Shown piece by piece: positions 1 to 8,127 of a stretch of 64,000 nucleotides of DNA (the stretch's first letter is position 1; the number at the start of each line of letters is the position of its first letter). The stretch lies in contig CAVPIA010000007.1 in assembly GCA_963704875.1 (NCBI GenBank), positions 148,499 to 212,498 of the forward strand, given 5' to 3'. A program made the translations under genes and the position numbers. The DNA is from CAMYOC01 sp963704875 (lineage in GTDB: Bacteria; Pseudomonadota; Gammaproteobacteria; Steroidobacterales; XN24). The notes under the pieces are model-generated. The model ran no database searches, was not told the origin of the DNA, and saw only the letters and a program-made list of their open reading frames with translations.

Positions 1-1152
1 GTATCGATACCCGCCACCGTAGCCCAAGCCCTTCATCAGGCCAGTGGGCGCATTGCGCAATGCCAGTGGCACCTCAAGCGAGCCGCGGTTTCTCACATCT
101 GCAGACGCCGCCTTGAACGCAGTGTAAACGGCGTTACTCTTTGGAGCGCAGGCGAGATAGACCACCGCCTGCGCGAGCGCCAGCTCACCCTCAGGGGTGC
201 CAAGGCGCTCGAAGGCGTCCCAGGCGGCAAGCGTCATCTCCACGGCCCGCGGATCTGCGTTGCCGATATCCTCGCTGGCCATGCGCACGACCCGGCGGGC
301 GATATAGGCCCGGTCGCAGCCGCCATCAAACATGCGACAAAGCCAATACAGCGCCGCGTCGGGACTGGATCCGCGCACACACTTGTGAAGTGCCGACATC
401 TGATCATAGAAATCTTCGCCCCGTTTATCGAAGCGGCGGCTGCCGCCGGCTACGACATCGGCGAGCGCCTGATCGCTGACCCGCAGGCCCGCAGACGATT
501 CCTCCGCCAGTTCGGCAGCAAGTTCAAGGAAGCCGAGAGCGCGGCGCGCGTCACCATCCGCTGCCTCTGCGAGCAGCTTCAGTTGGGACTCGTCCAGCAC
601 CAGTTGTCCAGCGCCGGCCACGTCTGCCAGCGCGTCGCGCAAGATCGCTGACAGCTCCTGCCTGGACAGGCGTTTGAGCACATAGACTCTGGCACGCGAC
701 AGCAGTGCCTTGTTAAGCTCGAACGAGGGGTTTTCGGTGGTCGCGCCGATAAACACCAGCGTGCCGTCCTCCACATAGGGCAAGAACGCATCCTGTTGCG
801 ACTTGTTAAAGCGATGGACCTCGTCGAGGAACAGCGCGGTGCGCCGATGTTGGCTCTGCCTGAGTCCTTGCGCCTCGGCAACAGCGGCCCGTATGTCCTT
901 GACTCCCGCCATCACCGCGGACAGCGCGATAAAGTGGGCACCACAGGCATGGCTGATGATCCGGGCTAGCGTGGTCTTGCCGGTGCCCGGCGGGCCCCAC
1001 AACACCAGCGAGTGAAGCGAGCCGCCGTCGACCATCAATCTCAGCGGCTTGCCCGGTGCCAACAGATGGGCCTGGCCGTGAAATGTACTCAGATCCCTGG
1101 GCCGTCGGCGGTCTGCCAGCGGACGAGGATCGGATCCTGACTCAGCTTCCAT
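1..1152 (-). CDS. rarA: Replication-associated recombination protein RarA (MgsA), C-terminus cut off
   Basis: AAA+ ATPase of the RarA/MgsA/WRNIP1 family, which acts at stalled replication forks. Reading leftward from the ATG at 1152, the first 384 codons are open to the window edge. The Walker A motif GPPGTGKT is at about residues 53-60 and the Walker B motif LFLDE at about 107-111, followed by the sensor segment FIGATTENPSFELN. The later part contains RRALGFLELAAEL and the family motif RMASEDIGNADPRA. The family is usually about 440 residues, so roughly the last 60 are missing. The start fits the family because LADRRRPRDL begins near residue 12. It lies 15 bp downstream of the VanZ-like gene and probably shares the ftsK-lolA transcript. 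I am sure of the family; only the end is unseen. Confidence 0.93.
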   Translation of the reverse strand, partial: MEAESGSDPRPLADRRRPRDLSTFHGQAHLLAPGKPLRLMVDGGSLHSLVLWGPPGTGKTTLARIISHACGAHFIALSAVMAGVKDIRAAVAEAQGLRQSQHRRTALFLDEVHRFNKSQQDAFLPYVEDGTLVFIGATTENPSFELNKALLSRARVYVLKRLSRQELSAILRDALADVAGAGQLVLDESQLKLLAEAADGDARRALGFLELAAELAEESSAGLRVSDQALADVVAGGSRRFDKRGEDFYDQMSALHKCVRGSSPDAALYWLCRMFDGGCDRAYIARRVVRMASEDIGNADPRAVEMTLAAWDAFERLGTPEGELALAQAVVYLACAPKSNAVYTAFKAASADVRNRGSLEVPLALRNAPTGLMKGLGYGGGYRY

Positions 1153-1167
1153 ACCTGTGCGCCATGT

Positions 1168-1578
1168 CTACCGGTCCTGACCGCTGGTGAAATTGAACAT
1201 GTCCTCGATCCGGGCGCACCAGCCATCAGCGAAAACGGAACCGACGAGCAGACCGATCGCGATGCCAGCGAGATTGGCCAGGGCGTCGTAGTACTCGGCG
1301 TGACGATGGCCGCCGAGTCCCTGCAGGACTTCGATCATCACACCGAATGCAAACAAAGCCAGCAGAATCAGCCAGAAACGTTTACGCGGATACAGACCAG
1401 AAAACCAGAATGCCAGCGTGGCGTAGGCACTCACATGCCCCAGCTTGTCCGACCCGGTCATCGCCGGCGGCGACGGCATCAGCGACAGACCAAGGACCAG
1501 AGCAATCAATCCAAGGCCGCCTAACCACCACCACGTTGCCCAGCGCAGCCGGTATGTCGATGCCACCGCGAAGTTCAA
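1168..1578 (-). CDS. VanZ-like small membrane protein
   Basis: A 136-residue integral membrane protein with four hydrophobic segments (about residues 14-34, 45-63, 67-86, 99-117). The pattern SDKLGHVSAYATLAFW followed by VMIEVLQGLGGHRHAEYYD resembles the VanZ family, where the acidic and histidine residues between helices are conserved. VanZ itself gives weak teicoplanin resistance, but most chromosomal members have no assigned function. The start at 1578 is a TTG overlapping the lolA stop; a GTG four codons further in is an alternative. It sits between lolA and rarA, two genes that are usually adjacent, and is probably translationally coupled to lolA. Confidence 0.75.
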   Translation of the reverse strand: MNFAVASTYRLRWATWWWLGGLGLIALVLGLSLMPSPPAMTGSDKLGHVSAYATLAFWFSGLYPRKRFWLILLALFAFGVMIEVLQGLGGHRHAEYYDALANLAGIAIGLLVGSVFADGWCARIEDMFNFTSGQDR

Positions 1579-2210
1579 TCGCCGGCGCCGATGACATCCA
1601 CGCCGGGCGGAGGCGTAAAGTGAAACAGAGCAGGATCCAGCGTCTGGTCCCGACGCAGATCGGAGAATTCGATCAGGCTGCGTTGCCCGATCCCGTCCAG
1701 CAGTTCCATGCTCACGATCTGGCCCTCGCGCAAACCGACTTTCAGCGATTCAAATTCGGGACTGGGTTGCAGCGGCAACAGCGTCACGAAATCCAGCTCG
1801 CCGACCCGGACAATTTCTCCGACTGCAAAACTCTCGTCGAGCTCTGCGTCACCGCTTAGCAGCATCGCTGGCGTGCCCCGCAGGGATTCATCCACGGCAC
1901 GGACCGTGACCTGTTCCAGATCACTGTCATACATCCAGATCTGCTCGCCATCCGAGACGACGAGTTGTTCGCTCGGCTCCCGGTAGTCCCAGCGGAAACG
2001 ACCCGGGCGCTGCAGATAGAACCGTCCGCTGCTGATCTGTGCATCCTGGATTCCGTCGCTCGCCAGCGCTTGGGAAAAATCAGCTTCCAGTGTTGTCGTG
2101 CCGGAGAGGAACTCGCGCAGACTGGCGACCGCCGGATCTTCCTCGCCCATTGCGGTCAACGTGATGGCCGCCAACAGCGGAACCAACAGCCACTTAGTTT
2201 GCTTGAACAT
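1575..2210 (-). CDS. lolA: Outer-membrane lipoprotein carrier protein LolA
   Basis: Periplasmic chaperone that takes lipoproteins released by LolCDE and carries them to LolB at the outer membrane. I start it at the ATG at 2210 because this gives a clean signal peptide (FKQTKWLLVPLLAAITLTAM, cleavage near residue 22) and a GGAGG ribosome site lies 11 bases upstream. The mature part has the LolA pattern of DFSQ, SGRFYLQRPGRFRWDYREP and QIWMYDSDLEQVTV, ending with the LIEFSDLRRDQTLDPALFHFTPPPGVDV segment split over two strands of the half-barrel. It is 211 residues, as expected. It follows ftsK after 32 bp. The LolCDE exporter that supplies it is encoded at 49-52 kb in this same window. Confidence 0.9.
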   Translation of the reverse strand: MFKQTKWLLVPLLAAITLTAMGEEDPAVASLREFLSGTTTLEADFSQALASDGIQDAQISSGRFYLQRPGRFRWDYREPSEQLVVSDGEQIWMYDSDLEQVTVRAVDESLRGTPAMLLSGDAELDESFAVGEIVRVGELDFVTLLPLQPSPEFESLKVGLREGQIVSMELLDGIGQRSLIEFSDLRRDQTLDPALFHFTPPPGVDVIGAGD

Positions 2211-2242
2211 GATCAGTTTGGCCTCCAGACGAGGGCAAAGGT

Positions 2243-4555
2243 TCAATCTTCAGGCGGCGGCGGGGCCAGAACCTGACGCGAACCGTTGCTCTCCAGCGGC
2301 CCGACAATCCCTGCGTCTTCCATCGCCTCGACCATTCTTGCCGCCCGGTTGTAGCCGATCTTGAGACGGCGCTGGACACCGGAAATCGAAGCCTTGCGCG
2401 TCTCGGTGACAATACGCACCGCCTCGTCATACAGCGCATCCATCTCGGAATCATCGCTGCCACCCCCGTTGTTCGCACTCAAACCCGGCACGGGTTGGGA
2501 TGGGCCTTCCAGCACCTCGTTAAGATAGACCGGAGCACCGGATCCGCGCAGGTGTTTAACCACCCGATGGACTTCCTGGTCTGACACAAACGCGCCGTGG
2601 ATGCGTTGCGGCACCGATGTACCCGGCGGCAGGTACAGCATGTCACCATGCCCCAGCAGCGCTTCGGCACCCATCTGGTCGAGGATGGTCCGGGAATCGA
2701 CCCTGGCAGAGACCTGAAACGCGATTCGCGACGGGATATTCGCCTTGATCAAACCGGTGATCACATCCACCGACGGTCTTTGGGTGGCCAGAATCAGATG
2801 GATACCCGATGCCCTGGCCTTCTGCGCCAGGCGGGCAATGAGCTCCTCCACCTTTTTGCCGACGATCATCATCATGTCGGCGAGTTCATCGACGATAACC
2901 ACAATAAACGGCAGTGGTGCCAACGTCGGCGGTTCTGGCAACTCCGCGTCGTCGAGGACCTCGGGTGGCGTATACAGGGGATCCGGGAATGGCGTACCGC
3001 GCTCGATCGCGTCCCCTACCTTGCGGTTATAGCCACCGATGTTGCGCACGCCCAGCGTCGCCATCAGGCGATAGCGCCGCTCCATCTCGGCCACACACCA
3101 GCGCAAGGCGTTGGCGGCCTCATTCATGTCAGTAACAACTGGCGCCAGCAGATGGGGGATGCCCTCGTACACGGACAACTCGAGCATCTTCGGGTCAACC
3201 ATGATCAAGCGCACATGCTCGGGGGTGGCCTTGTACAGCAGGCTTAACACCATGGCGTTGATCGCCACGGACTTGCCCGAGCCGGTGGTGCCGGCGATCA
3301 GCAGATGCGGCATCTTCGCCAGATCGGTGACCTCGGCATTACCGCCGATATCTTTGCCCAGGGCCAGCGCAAGTGGCGATCGCAACTCGTCATACGGTCG
3401 CGATTTCAGAATCTCGCCGAGCGTGACCAGTTCGCGTACCTCGTTCGGTATCTCCAGCCCAACGAACGACTTGCCTGGAATAACTTCGACTACACGTACG
3501 CTGATGGCAGACAGCGCGCGGGCAAGGTCCTTCGCCAGATTGCTTATCTGGCTTACCTTGACCCCGGCCGCCGGCTGCAGTTCGAAGCGGGTGACCACCG
3601 GACCTGGATGCACCGACACAACTTCTACTTCCACCCCGAAGTCGCCCAGTTTCAGCTCAACCAGGCGTGACATCGCTTCGAGCGCGTCTTCGGAATAGCC
3701 TGCCTGGCGCGCCGGCGGGTCATCCAGCAACGAAAGCGGCGGCACTTCGGCCGCGGCCGGCGGATCAAACAGCGGCACCTGCCGCTCTTTTTCGACGCGC
3801 TCGCTGGTCTGCGCTTTTGGCAGCACTGGCTCAATCCGTGGTGGTTTCCGCGCCGCTGCCTTGCGCGTCTGACGTCTTACTTCTTCATGTCGGGTCTGGG
3901 CGGCCTTGCGCCCCTGGATAAAGGTCTTGAGCGCGTCGATGCGATCGCCGGCCCACGCGACAGAGCGCAATGTGGCGTGACCCACGTGATCCATAATTGC
4001 CAGCCACGACACGCCGATAAACAGCGATACACCTGCCAGCCATAATGCCAGCATCAGCAATGTCGCACCGAGGAAGCTCAGCGCTTCGGAGAGACTCTGA
4101 CCGAATGCGGCGCCAACCACTCCGCCACCGGTATGCGGCAGTCCCTGGCCGGAAAAATGTAGCGCGGCAAGTCCACAGCTTGCGGTCAGCGTCAGCAGGA
4201 AACCGGCGCCGCGCAAACCCAGATCCCGGCGGCTGATTGGCTGCGCCTCGGCCCGGGTGCGAAATACGATCCAGCCGGCATAGGCAAGCATCAGCGGAAA
4301 CAGGAAAGCCGGCTGGCCAAACAACAGAAAAAACAGATCCGACAGATAGGCGCCAACCGGGCCGATCGCATTGGCGACCCGTTCGCCGGTGCCGGTGTAT
4401 GAAAAGCCCGGGTCTTTTGGCTGATAGGTCGCCAGCGCGGCAAACATGATCAACGCCAGCGCAATAAATATCCACAATGCGCCCTCGCGCAAGGCGCGAT
4501 GAGTAGACAGACCGAGGATTGCGCCACGGGACTTGGCTTGAGATGCCCTGGACAA
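2243..4555 (-). CDS. ftsK: DNA translocase FtsK
   Basis: Septum-anchored DNA pump that moves chromosome dimers toward dif and activates XerCD. The N-terminus has about four membrane segments within residues 25-190. A short charged linker (about 210-290) replaces the very long linker of E. coli FtsK, so the protein is 770 rather than about 1,330 residues; this is common outside enterics. The RecA-like motor has Walker A GTTGSGKS at 422-429 and Walker B IVVIVDEL at 551-558. The C-terminal winged helix that reads KOPS signals is at about 705-755, with SGVQRRLKIGYNRAARM. The start at 4555 is a TTG; no ATG is available near it. It is divergent from trxB across 290 bp and followed by lolA. Confidence 0.95.
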   Translation of the reverse strand: MSRASQAKSRGAILGLSTHRALREGALWIFIALALIMFAALATYQPKDPGFSYTGTGERVANAIGPVGAYLSDLFFLLFGQPAFLFPLMLAYAGWIVFRTRAEAQPISRRDLGLRGAGFLLTLTASCGLAALHFSGQGLPHTGGGVVGAAFGQSLSEALSFLGATLLMLALWLAGVSLFIGVSWLAIMDHVGHATLRSVAWAGDRIDALKTFIQGRKAAQTRHEEVRRQTRKAAARKPPRIEPVLPKAQTSERVEKERQVPLFDPPAAAEVPPLSLLDDPPARQAGYSEDALEAMSRLVELKLGDFGVEVEVVSVHPGPVVTRFELQPAAGVKVSQISNLAKDLARALSAISVRVVEVIPGKSFVGLEIPNEVRELVTLGEILKSRPYDELRSPLALALGKDIGGNAEVTDLAKMPHLLIAGTTGSGKSVAINAMVLSLLYKATPEHVRLIMVDPKMLELSVYEGIPHLLAPVVTDMNEAANALRWCVAEMERRYRLMATLGVRNIGGYNRKVGDAIERGTPFPDPLYTPPEVLDDAELPEPPTLAPLPFIVVIVDELADMMMIVGKKVEELIARLAQKARASGIHLILATQRPSVDVITGLIKANIPSRIAFQVSARVDSRTILDQMGAEALLGHGDMLYLPPGTSVPQRIHGAFVSDQEVHRVVKHLRGSGAPVYLNEVLEGPSQPVPGLSANNGGGSDDSEMDALYDEAVRIVTETRKASISGVQRRLKIGYNRAARMVEAMEDAGIVGPLESNGSRQVLAPPPPED

Positions 4556-4845
4556 ATTACGAACTCACTAAAGCTTTATAACGCAAGCTATTGTTTATGA
4601 AGAGCAAACTTTAATTGATCAGCGGCCACTTCTCAAGCGGCACCGGCGCCGCTGCTGACGCCCGGTCTTTGATCGCTCCGCCTTTTTACATACCATTGCA
4701 CTCGCTGTCATCTCGCTGCTTTGGTCCCGGGCCTCGCGTTCCGGACCAGGACCGACGGGATTCGCTCCCCGGGTATCGGTCGGGGCCAGCCGAAAGGGCG
4801 CCTCGTTTGAGGCCAAAACGTGAAAAACACAGGACAGATCAGACC

Positions 4846-5850
4846 ATGAGCGAAACCCGACACTGCCGGCTATTGATCCTCGGCTCCGGCCCCGCCGGCT
4901 ACTCGGCCGCGGTTTATGCGGCCAGAGCTAATCTCAATCCCGTGCTGATCACCGGGGTCGAGCAAGGTGGCCAGCTGATGACGACAACCGATGTAGAGAA
5001 CTGGCCGGGTGACCCCGAAGGTCTGTTGGGGCCGGATCTGATGGAGCGCATGCGTAAACATGCGGAACGCTTTGATACCGAAATGGTGTTCGACCATATC
5101 CACACCACCAATCTCAAGCGTCGGCCGTTCTTGCTCAAGGGCGACAACGGCGATTACACCTGTGATGCTCTGATCATCGCGACCGGCGCGACCGCGCGCT
5201 ATCTCGGATTGCCGTCGGAGGATGCGTTCAAGGGGCGCGGTGTATCGGCATGCGCGACCTGTGACGGGTTCTTTTATCGCGACCAGGAAGTGGCGGTGAT
5301 CGGTGGCGGCAATACCGCGGTGGAGGAAGCCTTGTATCTCTCCAATATCGTTTCCCGGGTCACGCTCGTGCATCGCCGGGACAGCCTGCGGGCGGAAAAG
5401 ATACTGCAACAGAGACTGTTCGATCGTGCCGACGATGACGGCAATGTCAGTCTGCTGTGGGATCATGTGCTCGACGAAGTACTCGGAGATGACAGTGGCG
5501 TCACCGGGATCCGGGTGCGCAGCACCAAGGATTCAGAGCAGACCCGGGAGATCCCGTTAACCGGTGTTTTTATCGCCATCGGTCACGCCCCAAATACCGG
5601 AATATTCGACGGTCAACTGGAAATGGCCGGCGGCTACATCAAGGTCAAATCCGGACTCAAGGGTGACGCGACTGCCACCAGCGTGCCTGGTGTTTTCGCT
5701 GCCGGGGATGTCATGGATCAGATTTACCGGCAGGCAGTGACCTCCGCGGGCACCGGCTGCATGGCGGCATTGGACGCGGAAAAATACCTCGATGCGCTGG
5801 CCGAACAGCCGGCTGAGGATGCGGAGACCCCGGCCATAGCCGCTGTCTGA
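4846..5850 (+). CDS. trxB: Thioredoxin-disulfide reductase
   Basis: Cytoplasmic flavoenzyme that reduces thioredoxin with NADPH. From the ATG at 4846 the product is 334 residues. It has the FAD-binding GSGPAG at 13-18, the redox-active CATC at 136-139 within SACATCDGFFYRDQ, the NADPH-binding GGGNTAVE at 153-160, and the second FAD motif GVFAAGDVMD near residue 285. The frame stays open upstream of this ATG, but the extra 77 codons are low-complexity and match nothing in the family, so they are taken as leader. The next gene begins immediately at the stop codon, suggesting a trxB-FemAB-aat transcript. The order ftsK-trxB-aat is a known gammaproteobacterial arrangement. Confidence 0.96.
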   Translation: MSETRHCRLLILGSGPAGYSAAVYAARANLNPVLITGVEQGGQLMTTTDVENWPGDPEGLLGPDLMERMRKHAERFDTEMVFDHIHTTNLKRRPFLLKGDNGDYTCDALIIATGATARYLGLPSEDAFKGRGVSACATCDGFFYRDQEVAVIGGGNTAVEEALYLSNIVSRVTLVHRRDSLRAEKILQQRLFDRADDDGNVSLLWDHVLDEVLGDDSGVTGIRVRSTKDSEQTREIPLTGVFIAIGHAPNTGIFDGQLEMAGGYIKVKSGLKGDATATSVPGVFAAGDVMDQIYRQAVTSAGTGCMAALDAEKYLDALAEQPAEDAETPAIAAV

Positions 5851-7032
5851 GTGGTGTCCGAAGACGCGTCGATCGGTGCTCGCATACTCCATTCTATCGG
5901 CGAGATAGCCGCGCCGGACTGGAACGCTCTTCAGGCCGGCCCGTCACCGTTTCTGCGGCACGAGTTCCTGTCGGCGCTGGAGAACAGCGGTAGCGCCTGC
6001 GAAGCCACCGGTTGGTCACCAAGACATCTCGTGCTCGAGGACAGCAAGGGTCAGTTGAAAGCGGCCATGCCCCTGTACCTCAAGGATCATTCCTGGGGTG
6101 AGTTTGTGTTCGATCATGCCTGGGCTCAGGCATATGAGCGCACAGGGCGAGACTACTATCCAAGACTGGTCAGTTGCGTGCCGTTCACGCCGATCACGGG
6201 TCCGCGACTCCTGCTCGACATGGATACCGGATTTGAACCGGCCTGCGCGCGCGTGCTGGATACCTGCCGGGCACTGGCCGGACAAGAGCGCGCCTCATCG
6301 CTGCATGTGTTATTTCCAAATGCATCCAACGTTGCCGGACTGGAGCGCGCGGGATTGATGTTGCGCAAGGATTGCCAGTATCACTGGCAAAACCGCGACT
6401 ATCGGAGTTTTGACGATTTCCTTGCACTGTTTCGCGCGGACAAGCGGAAAAAGGTCAAACGTGAGCGCCGCCGGGTTCAGGAGGCGGGGATCAGCTTTCG
6501 CGTAGTTCAGGGCGCCGATATCAACGCTGCCCTGCTCGACCAGGTCTATCTGTTGCACTCAGCCACATTCCTGGAGCGCGGCCAGAGCCCCTACCTGACG
6601 CGCCGCTTTTTCACCCAGCTTCAGCAGGGCTTGCCGACCGCACTGGTCCTGATCCTGGCGCTTGAGAAAGAGGTTCCGGTGGCCTGCGCGATCTGCCTCC
6701 AGGATGATGCGACCCTGTACGGCCGCTATTGGGGATGCAGCGAGCGCTATCACAGTCTGCACTTCGAAACCTGCTTCTATCAGGGCATCGACTACTGTAT
6801 CGAACAGGGACTTAAGCGTTTTGAACCCGGCGCTCAGGGCGAGCATAAATTGCGCCGCGGATTTGAACCAACCGCGACCTGGTCTGCCCACTGGCTCGGC
6901 GATCCGGCGTTTGCATCGGCGGTGGACGACTACCTGAACCGTGAACGGGAGTGGATGGACGCCTATATCCATCGCGCACGGGACCAATTGCCGTTTCGCC
7001 GCGGCAGCCCTGCCTGCGACCCGGCTCGCTGA
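5851..7032 (+). CDS. FemAB/GNAT-like protein of the DUF482 (PF04339) family
   Basis: A 393-residue protein of the family often labelled peptidoglycan biosynthesis/GNAT-like (DUF482). Diagnostic segments are the N-terminal PSPFLRHEFLSALENSG, the central YEHAWA-like FDHAWAQAYERTG with YYPRLVSCVPFTPITGPRLL, a basic patch FRADKRKKVKRERRRV near residue 205, and the C-terminal RFEPGAQGEHKLRRGFEP. The last is the family hallmark. The fold is related to FemX/FemAB amino-acyl transferases, but no substrate is established. The start is GTG at 5851, directly after the trxB stop; its TGA overlaps the aat start by one base pair set (ATGA). The tight coupling between trxB and aat hints at aminoacyl-tRNA use, but this is inference. 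Confidence 0.8.
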   Translation: MVSEDASIGARILHSIGEIAAPDWNALQAGPSPFLRHEFLSALENSGSACEATGWSPRHLVLEDSKGQLKAAMPLYLKDHSWGEFVFDHAWAQAYERTGRDYYPRLVSCVPFTPITGPRLLLDMDTGFEPACARVLDTCRALAGQERASSLHVLFPNASNVAGLERAGLMLRKDCQYHWQNRDYRSFDDFLALFRADKRKKVKRERRRVQEAGISFRVVQGADINAALLDQVYLLHSATFLERGQSPYLTRRFFTQLQQGLPTALVLILALEKEVPVACAICLQDDATLYGRYWGCSERYHSLHFETCFYQGIDYCIEQGLKRFEPGAQGEHKLRRGFEPTATWSAHWLGDPAFASAVDDYLNREREWMDAYIHRARDQLPFRRGSPACDPAR

Positions 7033-7793
7033 TGATCCCCTGGTTAAAACCGGCGCCCGAGGAAGACTGGTTCCCGGACTCTGGCAGCGCGATGCATGAG
7101 CCCAACGGGCTGCTCGCCGCAGGTGGCGATTTGTCTCCACGCCGTCTGCTCGCCGCCTATCGCCGCGGCATTTTTCCCTGGTATGAAGCCGGACAGCCGA
7201 TACTCTGGTGGTCGCCGGATCCACGCACCATCCTGTTACCTGGTTCGATGCATATATCGCGGCGACTGCGCCGGCGTCTGCGCTCTGAATCGTTCGAGGT
7301 ATCGGTGGATCAGGACTTCGCGGCGGTGGTCACGGCCTGCGCCAATCGTGGGGTCACATCGGAATCAGCGGGAATGCGCGACGGCGAAACCGGAACCTGG
7401 ATCACGCCGGAAATGGTGTCAGGCTACACCCGTCTGCACCGCCTGGATCACGCGCACTCGTTGGAGATCCTTCGACAGGGTGATCTGGTCGGCGGGATTT
7501 ATGGCGTTACGCTGGGGCGCGTTTTCTTCGCCGAGTCGATGTTTAGCGGAGTCACCGACGCCTCCAAAATTGCGCTCGCCTGCCTGAGCGGGCTGCTGCA
7601 ACGGCATCGTTACGCGATGATCGACTGTCAGTTGCCATCAGCCCACTTGACCAGTCTGGGCTGCGTCGAGATTCCGCGGGTAGAATTTACCCGGCGCATC
7701 GAGAAATACTGCACTGACTCGCCCTCGCCCATGCAGTGGCGACAGGCGGCGATGCCGGTGGCCACGCTGTGTCAGCGCTGCGACAGCGTCTGA
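7032..7793 (+). CDS. aat: Leucyl/phenylalanyl-tRNA--protein transferase
   Basis: Adds Leu or Phe to proteins with N-terminal Lys or Arg, marking them for ClpS-ClpAP degradation (N-degron pathway). The ATG at 7032 overlaps the previous stop in an ATGA arrangement. Family motifs are present in order: DWFPDSGSAMHEPNGLLAAG near the start, RRGIFPWYEAGQPILWWSPD, TWITPEMVSGYTRLH, GGIYGVTLGRVFFAESMFS and DCQLPSAHLTSLGCVEIPR. It is 253 residues, slightly longer than the E. coli enzyme. ClpA and ClpS, which act on its products, are encoded 300 bp downstream on the other strand. The arginyl/leucyl transferase Bpt that often sits between aat and infA is not here. Confidence 0.95.
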   Translation: MIPWLKPAPEEDWFPDSGSAMHEPNGLLAAGGDLSPRRLLAAYRRGIFPWYEAGQPILWWSPDPRTILLPGSMHISRRLRRRLRSESFEVSVDQDFAAVVTACANRGVTSESAGMRDGETGTWITPEMVSGYTRLHRLDHAHSLEILRQGDLVGGIYGVTLGRVFFAESMFSGVTDASKIALACLSGLLQRHRYAMIDCQLPSAHLTSLGCVEIPRVEFTRRIEKYCTDSPSPMQWRQAAMPVATLCQRCDSV

Positions 7794-7809
7794 GCAGGGC
7801 ACGGGCAAA

Positions 7810-7838
7810 TTGCAAACCTCGGCTGGATTCTGCACAAT
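7810..7838 (+). promoter_or_regulatory. Candidate infA promoter
   Basis: TTGCAA (7810-7815) and CACAAT (7833-7838) are separated by exactly 17 bases, each matching four of six consensus positions. They lie 42 bp upstream of the infA ATG and 16 bp after the aat stop, so infA could be transcribed on its own. Seen by eye only. Confidence 0.4.
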
Positions 7839-7840
7839 GC

Positions 7841-7861
7841 GCCCGCTTTCGGGCTAAGCCC
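7841..7861 (+). promoter_or_regulatory. Two mutually exclusive small hairpins in the infA leader
   Basis: GCCCG-CTTT-CGGGC (7841-7854) forms one 5-bp hairpin. The 3' arm GGGC can instead pair with GCCC at 7858-7861 across TAA. The element lies between the candidate promoter and the infA start. Competing stems this short may be chance; no function is claimed. Confidence 0.3.
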
Positions 7862-7879
7862 GGTCAAATCAGTTGGCAG

Positions 7880-8098
7880 ATGGCAAAAGAAGAAGCAATT
7901 CAGATGGAAGGCAAGGTCGTGGAGACCCTGCCCAACACGACGTTCAGGGTTGAACTGGAGAACGGCCATGTGGTTACCGCCCACATTTCCGGCAAGATGC
8001 GCAAGCACTACATCCGTATCCTGACCGGCGACAAGGTCACCGTTGAACTCACGCCCTATGACCTGAGCAAGGGCCGTATTGTCTATCGCACGCGGTGA
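7880..8098 (+). CDS. infA: Translation initiation factor IF-1
   Basis: A 72-residue OB-fold (S1-type) protein that binds the ribosomal A site and assists IF-2 and IF-3. The ATG at 7880 gives MAKEEAIQMEGKVVETLPNT, followed by FRVELENGHVVTAHISGKMR and the conserved IRILTGDKVTVELTPYDLSK, ending in RIVYRTR as usual. The length is standard. The last 19 bases, including the stop codon, are duplicated in tandem directly downstream (see the repeat entry). It is convergent with clpA, with 29 bp between the stops. Confidence 0.97.
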   Translation: MAKEEAIQMEGKVVETLPNTTFRVELENGHVVTAHISGKMRKHYIRILTGDKVTVELTPYDLSKGRIVYRTR

Positions 8099-8118
8099 GG
8101 TCTATCGCACGCGCTGAG
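8081..8118 (+). repeat. Tandem 19-bp duplication of the infA 3' end
   Basis: 8081-8099 (GTCTATCGCACGCGGTGAG) is followed at once by 8100-8118, identical except that G becomes C at one position. The unit spans the last four infA codons, the TGA and two bases after it, so the second copy also carries an out-of-use TGA. Confidence 0.85.
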
Positions 8119-8127
8119 GTTCTGAGC

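Noticed and set aside
4615..4845. Possible N-terminal extension of TrxB
   Set aside because: The extra 77 codons are unlike any thioredoxin reductase, and the family start is at 4846.
4556..4845. ftsK-trxB intergenic region examined for RNA genes or promoters
   Set aside because: AT-rich near ftsK, but no hexamer pair with good spacing and no RNA fold was convincing.
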